Source of the DNA: Oceanicaulis sp052055585 | Lineage (GTDB): Bacteria > Pseudomonadota > Alphaproteobacteria > Caulobacterales > Maricaulaceae | Length of the DNA stretch: 64,000 bases | Assembly: GCF_052055585.1 (NCBI RefSeq) | Contig: NZ_CP170485.1 | Span: 1,860,001 to 1,924,000 of the forward strand | Direction: 5' to 3' | Shown here: one piece after another, positions 10,146 through 19,589 of the stretch | Layout: every line of letters begins with the position of its first letter | How positions within the stretch are numbered: position 1 is the first letter of the stretch | Notes under the pieces: model-generated | The model's input: the letters and a program-made list of their open reading frames with translations, nothing else | Databases searched by the model: none | What the model was told of the DNA's origin: nothing | Position numbers and translations under genes: made by a program

Positions 10146-10473
10146 GGAAACTCTCCCTGATAAGACGCAGCTTTTTTTAACTGCTTTTAGTTTTCGACCA
10201 GCCAGCTGACCGGTTGTCCGGACCATGACTGATTTGCAACGCAATATAAAGATGCTGCATGCGCGACATTCAAATGAGAATGCCAGAAAAGCCTATTTTA
10301 TTTGAATATTTTATTACCGATGCGGCGCAGCAACACAGCGCAGCATGTGGAGTATGGATATAACCCCTCTGGGGCCGAAATTGCCGCAACCGCACACGCG
10401 CATATCAGGGTTACTGTCTGACAACGCCTTCAGCGCTACACTCTCCTCGCAGGCAGGAAGAAGAGAGAGCCGC
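10146..10473. promoter_or_regulatory. Divergent intergenic region between receptor copy 2 and the EAL-like gene
   Basis: About 330 bp with AT-rich stretches (for example TTTTATTTGAATATTTTATTA near 10295-10315) that suit promoters for the minus-strand receptor and the plus-strand gene. No credible gene and no clear operator seen. Confidence 0.35.
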
Positions 10474-11643
10474 GTGAACGACGACGTGATGATCCAGCTC
10501 AAGCGCCATCTGGCCAGCGCAGAGCAGATTGATGTCAGCCGCTACCAGTTCGTGAACATGGAGCGGGTGCGCGAAGCCGCAGGTCCGCGTTGGCCCGAAC
10601 TGCGAGAGCGCGCCTTCATCGCCTCACGCTCGATCATGGAACGCCATGTCGCCGAGGATGACCTCATCATCCAGTGCGAAAGCGGCTATCTCGTTATCTT
10701 CAAGGCGCTCTCGGGGCGTCAGGCCCAGGCCCTGACCAACAAGGTCCGGCTGGAGCTTGAGGAGTTTTTCCTGGGCGAGGCCTTCATCAATCAGCTGGGC
10801 GTCGAGGCCAAGTGCGAACAGCTCAGCGTGGAGGAGTTCGCCGCCACCCTCGCCTCTGCTGACGTGGATGAGCCGCGCCGGGCGAGAACCGTCGAGACAG
10901 AGCCTGACCAGAACAAGGCGTTCTCCCTGTACTACCAGCCGGTCTGGGACAAGAATCGTGAAGCCGTGGCGAGTTATTTCGTGCGGGCTGTCAGCGCCGA
11001 GATCGATCAGCCCTTCCAGTCACGCAACACCGACCTGATGCTGACGGACCTCAAGCCCGATGCGCGTCTGGCTGTTGACCGGGCGGTGCTCAGCGAAGCG
11101 ACCGACGCCCTCTCTGATCTGGTGAATTCGGGCAGTCGCTGCGCCCTCATCGTTCCGGCCGGCTATACGTCTTTGAGCAATGCGCGGACACGATCCCAAT
11201 ATGTCACAGCGCTGGCCGCCCTGCCCGCGAACATCCGGCAGCTGGTCTGGATCCAGATCAAGGATGCGCCCGCTGATCCGCCGCCGAACATTCTCGATGA
11301 AACTCTGCGCATCCTGCATGCCCAGACCGGAAAGCTCTTTGTCCATGTGCGGACGGACTGGCCGTATTGGAGCCGGTTCGAGCATTCAGGCGTCGATGCG
11401 ATCGGTGCCGATTTCCCCGAGCGCCCGACAGATGCGGACCGGCTGGACATCGAACGACTGATGGCCAGCGCCAAGCGCGGCAACGCGCTTGTATATTTCA
11501 ACCGGGTCGACGCCTGGGAAACCTTCCGGGCCGCCACCCAGACCCAGGCGCATTTCTTTTCCGGGCGGGCCATGGGCCAGCTGCCCCATCCGGCGCCGCC
11601 ATACAGGCTGTCGCGGGCCCGGCTTCTCAGCAATGCGCGCTAG
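10474..11643 (+). CDS. Degenerate EAL-like domain protein, function unknown
   Basis: 389-aa soluble protein without a signal peptide. The N-terminal half is helical and unrecognised. From about residue 152 the pattern FSLYYQPVWDKNREAVASYF resembles the start of an EAL phosphodiesterase domain (YYQPI), and the end HFFSGRAMGQLPHPAPPY resembles the EAL exit region. The EAL motif itself and the acidic metal ligands are not visible, so it is probably not a working c-di-GMP hydrolase and may instead bind the nucleotide or a partner. GTG at 10474 is chosen because AGAAGAGAGAG lies just upstream; an in-frame ATG at 10345 has no ribosome site. The fold assignment is tentative. Confidence 0.65.
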   Translation: MNDDVMIQLKRHLASAEQIDVSRYQFVNMERVREAAGPRWPELRERAFIASRSIMERHVAEDDLIIQCESGYLVIFKALSGRQAQALTNKVRLELEEFFLGEAFINQLGVEAKCEQLSVEEFAATLASADVDEPRRARTVETEPDQNKAFSLYYQPVWDKNREAVASYFVRAVSAEIDQPFQSRNTDLMLTDLKPDARLAVDRAVLSEATDALSDLVNSGSRCALIVPAGYTSLSNARTRSQYVTALAALPANIRQLVWIQIKDAPADPPPNILDETLRILHAQTGKLFVHVRTDWPYWSRFEHSGVDAIGADFPERPTDADRLDIERLMASAKRGNALVYFNRVDAWETFRAATQTQAHFFSGRAMGQLPHPAPPYRLSRARLLSNAR

Positions 11644-11708
11644 CGCAGACTTGCCCTTGGGCGCTTCACAGCCCTACGCTGACAAATCAGAGATTTGGAG
11701 CGTAATTG

Positions 11709-13763
11709 ATGAACCGCATTCTTCTTGCTTCGCTCGCCATGGCGCTGGCGGCTCCGGGCGCCTTGGCCTCGACCCAGGCTGAAGGCGGCCCCCTGCAGGC
11801 CGCCGACATCTTCAGCCTGGAGATGGCGAACGATCCTCAGATCAGCCCCAATGGCCGCTGGGTCGCCTATCAGCGGCGCTCCAATGACATCATGACCGAC
11901 CAGACCCGCTCGGCGATCTGGACCGTGCCCTATGAAGGCGGCGCCAATCGCCCGCTGGTCACCGGCGCTGGCGAGTATTCCTCACCGCGCTGGTCCCCGG
12001 ACTCCTCCCAGATCGTCTTTGTCGCCAATGAGAATGGCGAGAGCGAGCTGCGCAAGATCTGGGTCGATAGCGGGAGCAGCGCCACGCTGGCCCAACTGCC
12101 CGGCGGCGCCGGCAATCTCAGCTGGTCGCCCGATGGCCGCTGGATCGCTTTCACCATGTTCATGCCCACGCCCGAGCCGCAGATTGATATCGGCATGCCG
12201 GACAAGCCCCGCGGTGCGGAATGGGCGGCGCCGGCGCTGGTGGATGAAACCACCCGCTATGAATTTGACGGCGCAGGCGAGCTGCCTTCGGGCTTTTCCC
12301 AGATTTTCGTCGCGCCTGCGGATGGCGGCGCGCCGCGTCAATTGACCCATGTAACCGATGGCTCGATCTCGGGCGTCAGCTGGGGGCCGCAATCCGAGCG
12401 CCTCTATTACTCGCTGGGCGGCCGTCAGGCGGACGATTTCGACTTCCGCGAAGCCGACATCTACGCCATCGCGCTGGATGCCTCCGAGCCGGTTCAGATC
12501 ACCAGCTTCCCCGGCGGGGAATCGAGCCCCCGCGTCTCGCCCGATGGTCAGACGCTGGCGTATCTCTCCACCCCGCGCCGTGAGGAGTCCAATGTGGACA
12601 CCGACCTCAAGGTCGTGGCGCTGTCAGGCGGCGAACCGCGCGAATTGCTGGCGGATCTGGATCGCGGCATCAATCAGGCCGAATGGGATGAACGCGGACG
12701 CGGCCTCTTTGTCAGCTTTGATGATCGCGGCCATACGGTGCTCGCCTATGCGGGCCTGAGCGGCGGGCTCGACCGGATCAATGACGCCCTTGGCGGCACG
12801 ACCTTTGGTCGCCCCTACACCTCGGGCTCTTTCACCGTGTCCGGCAATGACCGCTGGGCGGCGACCATCGCCAGCGCGTCCGATCTCGCCAATGTGGGCG
12901 TGGGTACGCGACGCGGCCTCGCCAATCGCCTGACCGATGTGAACGCGGACGTTCTGGGCCTGCGTGATCTGGCGGAGATCGAACGCTTCACCTGGGAAAG
13001 CTCCGCCGATGGTCAGGAGATCGAGGGCTGGATCGCCTATCCGCCCGGCTTTGATCCCGGCCAGACCTATCCGATGATCCTTGAGATCCATGGCGGCCCG
13101 CACACCGCCTACGGCCCGCAATTCTCCGCCGAGGTCCAGCTTTATGCGGCGGCGGGCTATGTGGTGCTCTACACCAATCCGCGCGGTTCGACCTCTTATG
13201 GCGAAGCCTTCTCTAACGAAATCGACAAGGATTATCCCGGACAGGACGTGGATGACCTGCTGTCGGGCGTGGATGCGCTGGTCGCGCGCGGTTTTGTGGA
13301 TGAAGAGCGTCTGTTCGTGACCGGCGGTTCGGGCGGCGGCGTGCTGACCGCCCAGCTGATCGGGGTGACAGACCGCTTCGCCGCGGCCGCCGTGGGCAAG
13401 CCGGTGATCAACTGGATCAGCTTTGCGCTCGCCGCGGACATCGGCCCCAGCATCTATCGCTACTGGTTCGGTGTAACGCCGTGGGACGATCCTGAAACCT
13501 ATTGGCGCCGCAGCCCGCTCTCGCTGGTGGGTAATGTGGAAACCCCGGCCCTCGTCTTTGTGGGCGGCGAAGACCGCCGCACCCCGGTGTTCGAGGCCGA
13601 GCAGTACTATAACGCCCTGCAGATCCGCGGCATTGAAAGCCGTCTGGTGCGCATTCCGGGCGCCTATCACGGCATCGCCGACAGCCGCCCCTCGCGCCTG
13701 TTGCAGAAAGCCGGTCACGTCCTCGCCTGGTTCGAGCAATACGATCCTGCGAACGCGGAATGA
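11709..13763 (+). CDS. S9-family prolyl oligopeptidase/acylaminoacyl-peptidase, exported
   Basis: 684-aa serine peptidase. A signal peptide (MNRILLASLAMALAAPGALA) sends it to the periplasm. The middle is a WD40-like/TolB-type beta-propeller with repeated SPDG-type motifs (WSPDGRWIAF, VSPDGQTLAYL). The C-terminal alpha/beta-hydrolase domain carries GGSGGG with nucleophile Ser541, Asp622 in GGEDRRTP and His654 in AYHGIAD. It removes peptides or acyl-amino acids from N-termini of small substrates. Start is ATG 11709, just after an in-frame TTG. The stop overlaps the next start (ATGA), so it is translationally coupled to the methyltransferase. Confidence 0.93.
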   Translation: MNRILLASLAMALAAPGALASTQAEGGPLQAADIFSLEMANDPQISPNGRWVAYQRRSNDIMTDQTRSAIWTVPYEGGANRPLVTGAGEYSSPRWSPDSSQIVFVANENGESELRKIWVDSGSSATLAQLPGGAGNLSWSPDGRWIAFTMFMPTPEPQIDIGMPDKPRGAEWAAPALVDETTRYEFDGAGELPSGFSQIFVAPADGGAPRQLTHVTDGSISGVSWGPQSERLYYSLGGRQADDFDFREADIYAIALDASEPVQITSFPGGESSPRVSPDGQTLAYLSTPRREESNVDTDLKVVALSGGEPRELLADLDRGINQAEWDERGRGLFVSFDDRGHTVLAYAGLSGGLDRINDALGGTTFGRPYTSGSFTVSGNDRWAATIASASDLANVGVGTRRGLANRLTDVNADVLGLRDLAEIERFTWESSADGQEIEGWIAYPPGFDPGQTYPMILEIHGGPHTAYGPQFSAEVQLYAAAGYVVLYTNPRGSTSYGEAFSNEIDKDYPGQDVDDLLSGVDALVARGFVDEERLFVTGGSGGGVLTAQLIGVTDRFAAAAVGKPVINWISFALAADIGPSIYRYWFGVTPWDDPETYWRRSPLSLVGNVETPALVFVGGEDRRTPVFEAEQYYNALQIRGIESRLVRIPGAYHGIADSRPSRLLQKAGHVLAWFEQYDPANAE

Positions 13764-14398
13764 CGGATCGTGATCGCGAGGCGGAGGCGCGCGGCGCCGC
13801 CGCCATTGCGGACATCTATGAACGCCATGCCGAGCGCTTTGACGCGCGCAGACGTTCAGCAAAGACCTTCATGGAAGCGGGCTGGATGGCCCGCTTTCTT
13901 GCTTTGGCGGCACCAAGCGGGCGCATACTCGATCTGGGATGTGGCTCCGGATTTCCCATTGCCGCGCACCTGATTGAACAGGGCTTTGACGTTGAGGGCG
14001 TGGACATCGCCCCGGCCATGATTGCGCTATGCCAGAAGTCCTGGCCGGGCCAGACCTGGCGTGTCGGCGATATGCGCACCGTGACGCTGGCCGGTCCCTA
14101 TGCAGGCGCCCTCGCCTGGCATTCCAGCTTTCACCTGCCCGGCCTTGATCAGGCGCAGCTTATCGCACACATCGGCACGGCTTTGGCGCCCGGCGCGCCC
14201 TTCATGTTCACCAGCGGGGATGGCGATGGCGTCGCCTGGGGTGACATGTTCGGCGACCGGCTGTTTCACGCCAGCCTCGCCCCGGCGCAGTTTGAATCTG
14301 CGCTGGAGGAAGCCGGGCTTGAGATCATCGACCGGGTTCTCTGGGATGACAGCTGTGGCGGCGCGTCTGTCTGGCTGACGCGGAAGCGTCACACCTGA
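13760..14398 (+). CDS. Class I SAM-dependent methyltransferase
   Basis: 212-aa soluble methyltransferase with motif I ILDLGCGSGFPIAAHL and motif II VEGVDIAPAMI, the Rossmann-type SAM pocket. Acceptor substrate not evident. It starts at the ATGA overlap with the S9 peptidase, so the two share a transcript. Its 3' end overlaps the convergent GST gene by 10 bp, so there is no room for a conventional terminator between them. UbiE/SmtA-like in pattern, but no specific orthologue recognised. Confidence 0.9.
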   Translation: MTDRDREAEARGAAAIADIYERHAERFDARRRSAKTFMEAGWMARFLALAAPSGRILDLGCGSGFPIAAHLIEQGFDVEGVDIAPAMIALCQKSWPGQTWRVGDMRTVTLAGPYAGALAWHSSFHLPGLDQAQLIAHIGTALAPGAPFMFTSGDGDGVAWGDMFGDRLFHASLAPAQFESALEEAGLEIIDRVLWDDSCGGASVWLTRKRHT

Positions 14399-15018
14399 CC
14401 GCTGGGCCGCGCCTTGCAGGCGTCCCGCCATTTCGCCAGCGCCTCCAGATCCTCGCCGGGGATCATCTTGACCCAGGCGCCGAACTCAACGGTCACGAAG
14501 GCGGTGATGTCAGCAAAGCTGAACGTGTCTCCCGCCAGCCAGGGCGTGTCGGAGAGGCGTTTGTCGAGCGTCTTGAAGAAGCGCTGGCCTCGCGCCATGC
14601 CGCGCTCAGCCAGTTCAGGAATTTGCGGCACGGGGTCCGGCCCCGGCAGCGCCCGGTCCTTCATGGATATTGAGGTGTTGCGCAGCACCTCCATCACGCT
14701 GATCAGGCCTTCAAACTCGGAGCGCCACACCCATTCAGCCACGCGCGCCTGTTCGATCGGGCTTGTGCCCAGAAGCGGCGGATCAGGATAGAGCGCTTCA
14801 AGATACCGCACGATGGAGGCGTTCTCGCACAGGCTGTCCCCGTCATCGGTGACCAGCACCGGCACGGTGCAGCCCGGATTGACCGACATGAAGTCCTCGC
14901 TGAACTGCTGGCCCGAGCGCAGATCAACCTCGACGGTCTCCACATCAATCCGCTTTTCCGCAATCACCATGCGAGCGCGGCGCGGGCTGGGCGCAGTGGC
15001 GCAATCATAGAACTTCAT
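14389..15018 (-). CDS. Glutathione S-transferase family protein
   Basis: 209 aa, cytosolic. An N-terminal thioredoxin-like domain (MKFYDCATAPSPRRARMVIA, then NPGCTVPVLVTDDG and CENASIVRYLE) is followed by the helical C-terminal domain, with WLAGDTFSFADITAFV as the typical GST C-terminal signature. Ser and Cys lie near the start where the thiol-activating residue is expected. Likely role: glutathione conjugation or thiol transfer in detoxification. It converges on the methyltransferase with overlapping ends, and lies 27 bp downstream of the amidase gene on the same strand, so co-transcription with it is possible. RBS GGGAGGAGACC precedes the ATG. Confidence 0.92.
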   Translation of the reverse strand: MKFYDCATAPSPRRARMVIAEKRIDVETVEVDLRSGQQFSEDFMSVNPGCTVPVLVTDDGDSLCENASIVRYLEALYPDPPLLGTSPIEQARVAEWVWRSEFEGLISVMEVLRNTSISMKDRALPGPDPVPQIPELAERGMARGQRFFKTLDKRLSDTPWLAGDTFSFADITAFVTVEFGAWVKMIPGEDLEALAKWRDACKARPSGQV

Positions 15019-15045
15019 GGACGGTCTCCTCCCGGGGCTGAGGCG

Positions 15046-16770
15046 TTACTCGGCGAACGCTTGCGGCCGAGTATCGGCCACGCCCAGCCGCGCTTCAATC
15101 TGCGCGCCCAGCGCCAGGATCACGCCTTCGTCAAACAGAGGCGCCCAGAGCGAGGTCGCATAGGGCACAGAGAAAGTCTCTCCGCTTTCATCCGCCGGCG
15201 CACCGAAAATCGTCCGCGTGGGCTGGTCGACAAAGCCCGATCGGAAGGCCAGCTGGGGATGGCCGGTATAGTTGGTGATCAGCAGCATGCCGCCCGCAAA
15301 GTTCGGCCCGATCATGGCGTCAACGCCCTCAAAGGTCTGCGCCATCATCTCCATCGCCTTGCGACGCAAGCGGTCGGCATTGACCATGTCCACGGCGCTC
15401 GCGAAGCGCGCCCGGCGGAAGGTGTTCGGCCAGGCCGCATCCACCTGCCAGCGCAGCTGGTCATCAAGATCTTCAAGCGTCATCGTCTCGAACGCCGCTG
15501 CGGCCTCGCATTCGAGCTGGATCAGCATCGTGTCCCAGGGCTGGTCGTCAAACTCGACCGGGACCAGCTCCACACCCAGCGCGCGGGCCGCTTCGAGCGC
15601 GGCGCGATCAGGATCGGCCGCCTCTTCGAACCAGGCCGGGTTATAGCCCAGACGCAGGCCGCTGAGGTCGCGCGAGAAGTCCGCTTCAAAGCCATGATCA
15701 AAAGACGACGCATCCCCCGCATCCCCGCCATTGATCACGCCCAGCACCAAAGCCGCATCGGGCGCCGAGCGCACAATGGGACCGATCTTGTCGAGCGACC
15801 AGCACAACGCCATGGCGCCCGTCCGCGCCACCCGCCCGAAGGTCGGGCGCAAGCCCGTCGTGCCGCAGCGATGGGAGGGTGAGACGATGGAGCCCAGCGT
15901 TTCCGTGCCGATGGCGATGCTGCACAACGCTGCCGCCGTGGCCGAGGCCGGTCCCGCCGAGCTGCCTGAACTGCCTTCATTGGGGTTGAACGGATTGCGG
16001 GTCACCCCGTCAAACCAGATATCGCCATAGGCCAAAGCGCCCGACGTCGCCTTGCCCAACAGCACTGCCCCCGCCGCTTCCAGGCGTTGCGCGACTACGG
16101 CGGTCTGCTCCGCCACATGGTCCTGATAGATCGCTGCGCCCCAGGTCGCGCGAATGTCCGCCACATCGATGATGTCCTTGAGCGCATAAGGGATGCCATG
16201 CAGCGGCCCGCGCACCTGCCCCCGCGCGCGCTCCTCGTCGCGCTCCCGCGCCTGACGCCGCGCCAGATCGGCGGTGACGGTGACATAGCATTCCAGCGCG
16301 TCGCCATGCCGGGCGATGCGATCAAGATAGATATCGGTCAGCTCCAGGCTGGTCAGCGCGCCCTGCGCCATCCAGGCCGATTGCTTCCAGCTCGGCGCAA
16401 AGGCGATATCCGCGGGATCAGTCGGCGCAGGCCCCGCATTGATCGGCAGGCCGCTGACGAAATTGCCCTGATCGCGATAGGTCTGGCCGGGCAAGCGCGG
16501 ATCAAAGGTCAGAGCGGGCGCAAGCTCATTGGGTTTCTCAACCGCGCGCAAGCGCTCGGCGCGGGACACCCAGGCGTCGATGCCGTTCAGCATCTGCTCG
16601 CGTTCGGACGGGGTATAGCGCACGCCCATAAGCCGCTCCGCGCCCGACAGCATGTCCGCATTGATCGGGGTTTGCTGACGCGCGCCCGCCGCGGATGCCG
16701 CGATGCCGCCAACCCCGGCGCCCGCCAGAAGCCCCAGAACCGTGCGGCGCGTATTGTGAGTTCCTGACAT
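15046..16770 (-). CDS. Tat-exported amidase (amidase-signature family)
   Basis: 574 aa. A Tat signal (NTRRTVLGLLAGAGVGG) directs the folded enzyme to the periplasm. The amidase-signature core shows the Ser-cis-Ser-Lys triad: Lys198 in YALKDIIDV, cis-Ser in GSSGSSAGPAS (about 270) and nucleophile Ser294 in GTETLGSIVSP. It hydrolyses carboxylic amides to acid and ammonia; the substrate is not predictable. The usual GGSSGGS is altered to GSSGSSAG but keeps both serines. The stop lies 27 bp before the GST start, suggesting an operon. Confidence 0.92.
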   Translation of the reverse strand: MSGTHNTRRTVLGLLAGAGVGGIAASAAGARQQTPINADMLSGAERLMGVRYTPSEREQMLNGIDAWVSRAERLRAVEKPNELAPALTFDPRLPGQTYRDQGNFVSGLPINAGPAPTDPADIAFAPSWKQSAWMAQGALTSLELTDIYLDRIARHGDALECYVTVTADLARRQARERDEERARGQVRGPLHGIPYALKDIIDVADIRATWGAAIYQDHVAEQTAVVAQRLEAAGAVLLGKATSGALAYGDIWFDGVTRNPFNPNEGSSGSSAGPASATAAALCSIAIGTETLGSIVSPSHRCGTTGLRPTFGRVARTGAMALCWSLDKIGPIVRSAPDAALVLGVINGGDAGDASSFDHGFEADFSRDLSGLRLGYNPAWFEEAADPDRAALEAARALGVELVPVEFDDQPWDTMLIQLECEAAAAFETMTLEDLDDQLRWQVDAAWPNTFRRARFASAVDMVNADRLRRKAMEMMAQTFEGVDAMIGPNFAGGMLLITNYTGHPQLAFRSGFVDQPTRTIFGAPADESGETFSVPYATSLWAPLFDEGVILALGAQIEARLGVADTRPQAFAE

Positions 16771-17002
16771 GGCCTTCCCCTTGAGTGTTCAGCTCCGGTT
16801 CAGCGCCGAGCTGTTCATCTATGTTAACGGCGCAGCATGCGCCTGACTCGATTCAGATGGAATCTAGGCCGGCGCCAGCCCTTGAAAAAGTCGCAATTCG
16901 CCATGCTTTCGCCTTGTTTCGTTTGATTTCGCCCAACTTAAGCTCGATTATCGGGACATGGTTAATGCTTGGGCGTGTGAAATTAAGCTAAGGGGCCGGA
17001 CC

Positions 17003-18046
17003 ATGCGTGATACGATTGAGACCCAAGATCGGCCGATCTCGAACAATCTTCTCGGTTTGAACCGGGGACGTTCAGAGGATTCGGACGACGCCATGGATAC
17101 AGAAATCGACCGCAAGACCCATCAGATGTTTGATCGTCTGACGGATGCGTATTACCGCGCCTCGGCGTGCTTTGACGCGTATCTGCACTTCCGCCAGACG
17201 CGGGGCCGCATGTTTGAAGAGGCCCTGCCGCGCGACAAGTGGATCAACCGCTCGGCCACCTATCCCGACAGCCACATCATGCACTTCTCCATCCTGGCGG
17301 GAATGGTGCTGGTGGAAGGGCTGATCAACGCCTACTTCTTTTCCAAGAGTTCCGACCTTGGCCTTCTGGGCGGCTGGATCCAGGCCATCACCGTGGCCTT
17401 CACCAACGTCATCACGGCCTTCTTCCTCGTCGGCTTTCTGGGGCTGCGCCTGTTGCAGAACCCTGACCGCCCCTTCTCCTTCGCTGCGGCCATTATCGGC
17501 ACGCCCATGGCGGTGGGTTTCGTGGTGTTCCTGAACTACACCGCCGCGCTCTATCGCGACCTTCTGGAGCTGAACGCCGCCACGCTGGCGCTCGGCGATC
17601 TGGCTGAACCCACGGGCGCGATCCTGGCGCCAGTCAGTTCGGCCCTGTCCTTTACCGGCATCCAGACGCTCGAAGGCCTCTTGCTGTTCGGGCTGGGCAT
17701 CACCTTTGCGGCCATCGCGGCGTTCAAGGGCGCAACCTTTGACGACCGCCTGATCGGCTATGGCACCGCCCAGCGCCGCGCCATCAACGCCGCCGCGCAC
17801 CTGTCCGCCGTGCTCAAGCAATTGCCGCACACGCATCGCGAACACGCCCAGGACCCCGATGATATCGAGGCCAGCCTGAGCGCGCCGACCCGGCGTGAGG
17901 CGATCGCCCTCAAGCGCAAGATCGACAAGTTTTTCGCGGCGGACAATTCACGCTCGATCCAGCTTTATGAGCAGGCGCCGGACACCGATCTGTCGGAAAG
18001 CGCCGAGGATCGCGGCTCGGACAAACCGCCCTTTCCGGGGCGGTAA
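17003..18046 (+). CDS. Four-helix integral membrane protein, function unknown
   Basis: 347 aa. An acidic N-terminal cytosolic region of about 90 residues is followed by four predicted membrane segments at roughly 92-113, 125-150, 158-180 and 218-242, then a charged C-terminal tail of about 100 residues with LKRKIDKFF. No family was recognised. The open frame starts at 16958, but ATG 17003 follows AAGCTAAGGGG at good spacing. It stands alone, divergent from the amidase gene. A strong hairpin follows its stop. No functional claim is made. Confidence 0.8.
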   Translation: MRDTIETQDRPISNNLLGLNRGRSEDSDDAMDTEIDRKTHQMFDRLTDAYYRASACFDAYLHFRQTRGRMFEEALPRDKWINRSATYPDSHIMHFSILAGMVLVEGLINAYFFSKSSDLGLLGGWIQAITVAFTNVITAFFLVGFLGLRLLQNPDRPFSFAAAIIGTPMAVGFVVFLNYTAALYRDLLELNAATLALGDLAEPTGAILAPVSSALSFTGIQTLEGLLLFGLGITFAAIAAFKGATFDDRLIGYGTAQRRAINAAAHLSAVLKQLPHTHREHAQDPDDIEASLSAPTRREAIALKRKIDKFFAADNSRSIQLYEQAPDTDLSESAEDRGSDKPPFPGR

Positions 18047-18067
18047 GACCGGGGCGTTTCGCCTTTT

Positions 18068-18099
18068 GACATCAGGCGTCGAAGATGGCGCCTGATGTC
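18068..18099 (+). terminator. Strong hairpin after the membrane-protein gene
   Basis: Perfect 11-bp arms GACATCAGGCG/CGCCTGATGTC with a 10-nt loop, 22 bp after the stop. The trailing sequence is GGTTGCATT with no proper U-tract, so termination may be weak or may depend on other factors. Confidence 0.5.
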
Positions 18100-18169
18100 G
18101 GTTGCATTCCCCTGTGAGATTGCATAACAGCGGAGGGTGCGTTGCAGTTACCCACCGAGGCCGCAGTCA

Positions 18170-19438
18170 ATGAATGCAATCATTTCAAAGAGCTCGCATG
18201 AGAACTCAGAGCTGCTTAGAACACAGTTTGAAAACAACACGCCCTTCAAACACATTTGCGTCGACAACTTTCTCGATCAAAGCATTAGTGACGGCCTGAT
18301 CTCGGAATTTCCTTCCTTTTCGAACGACCGCGCCGTCAATGAATTCGGCCAGTACGGCGCCAAGGATGTGAACTGGGAACTCCAGCAGATCGGCCCCCAC
18401 TACAAGGCCGTGTATGACTCCCTGACCAATGGCGAATTCACGCGCTGGCTCAGCTCCGTCACCGGCATTGAAGATCTGGTCTGGGGCGGCGAGAGCACCT
18501 ATGGCGGCGGCACGCACGAAAACCTCAACGACGCCGAGCTGGATATCCACCTCGATTTCAACTTCGACGATCGCAACCAGTATCACCGCCGCATCAACGT
18601 CCTGATCTATCTCAATCCCGAATGGGATGCCGACTGGGGCGGCAGCCTGGAGCTGCACAAGGACCCGCGCATTCCCGCGACCAATGAGATCAAGGCCTTT
18701 CCGCCGTTCGCCAACCGGGCCGTGATCCACGAAACGAACGATCATTCCTGGCACGGCTTCCGCCGGATCAAGCTGCCACAGGACAAGCAGCACCTGTCGC
18801 GCAAATCCCTGGCGCTGTACTTCTACACCAAGGATCGCCCGCAGGAGGAAATCCGCGGCAATCACACGACCCATTATATCCACTGGCCCCTGCCCGACAG
18901 CTTCCAGACTGGCGCCGAGGTGACGCGGGAGATGTATCAGGACATCCATCGCCTGATCAGCAAGCGCGATAGCTTCATCAACTTCTTCCACGACAAGGAA
19001 GTCGAGCAGGCCGCGACGATCAAACACCTCAGCCATCGCTTCAATGACCTGCTGGACCGCGCCACCCCGCCGGTCCTGGGCTATGTCAGTCGCCAGGTCG
19101 GCAAGCAGATCGGCTTTTTCGAGGATGGCTGGATCGCGCCCCGGTTCTCGATGGGGTTCGTGGCGGAGCGCCCGGTCCGCAAGGTCAAGTTGCGGCTTGC
19201 CGTGCCCGATAACCACCGCGCCAATTACGTCATCGAAGGTCGCATTGGCGACACGCCGTTCGAGGTGAAGAAGTCCGCTTTCTCAGGCGCTATTACAATC
19301 GAGTGCAAGGCCCGGATCGACAAGGGCGCCGACTTCAAGATCGTGATCAAGACCAAGTCTGATCTGGAGTCTCCGGTCGGTGGCGATCAACGCGATATCG
19401 CCATCCTGCTGCAGCAGATCGAGTTTGAACACGCCTGA
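18170..19438 (+). CDS. 2-oxoglutarate/Fe(II)-dependent oxygenase with an extra C-terminal domain
   Basis: 422 aa, no signal peptide. Residues about 20-222 form a prolyl-4-hydroxylase-like double-stranded beta-helix. Iron ligands fit His127-x-Asp129 (LDIHLDFNF) and His195 (DHSWHGF), with Arg211 placed to bind 2-oxoglutarate (LSRKSLALYFY). The family hydroxylates proteins or sugar-linked substrates. About 200 further residues follow, including a likely beta-rich region with no recognised domain (from about residue 300). The ATG at 18170 fits the family N-terminus MNAIISKSS better than the upstream 18137; no strong ribosome site precedes either. Substrate unknown. Confidence 0.85.
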   Translation: MNAIISKSSHENSELLRTQFENNTPFKHICVDNFLDQSISDGLISEFPSFSNDRAVNEFGQYGAKDVNWELQQIGPHYKAVYDSLTNGEFTRWLSSVTGIEDLVWGGESTYGGGTHENLNDAELDIHLDFNFDDRNQYHRRINVLIYLNPEWDADWGGSLELHKDPRIPATNEIKAFPPFANRAVIHETNDHSWHGFRRIKLPQDKQHLSRKSLALYFYTKDRPQEEIRGNHTTHYIHWPLPDSFQTGAEVTREMYQDIHRLISKRDSFINFFHDKEVEQAATIKHLSHRFNDLLDRATPPVLGYVSRQVGKQIGFFEDGWIAPRFSMGFVAERPVRKVKLRLAVPDNHRANYVIEGRIGDTPFEVKKSAFSGAITIECKARIDKGADFKIVIKTKSDLESPVGGDQRDIAILLQQIEFEHA

Positions 19439-19589
19439 TCCGAAGACGGGGAGAGCAACAGGGGCGTCGCGACACACGGCTGACGCGTCCTCGCCCTCCC
19501 CGGCTCGTCAAACTGGACCTAGCCTTGTCCGCACGCATGTCTAAGATGGATTCCATACGGTATCGACCGGCAAGGGGGACATCAGGGTC

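Noticed and set aside
7590..10160. 856-codon plus-strand open frame across the second TonB receptor
   Set aside because: Same reason: a high-GC shadow of the receptor reading frame.
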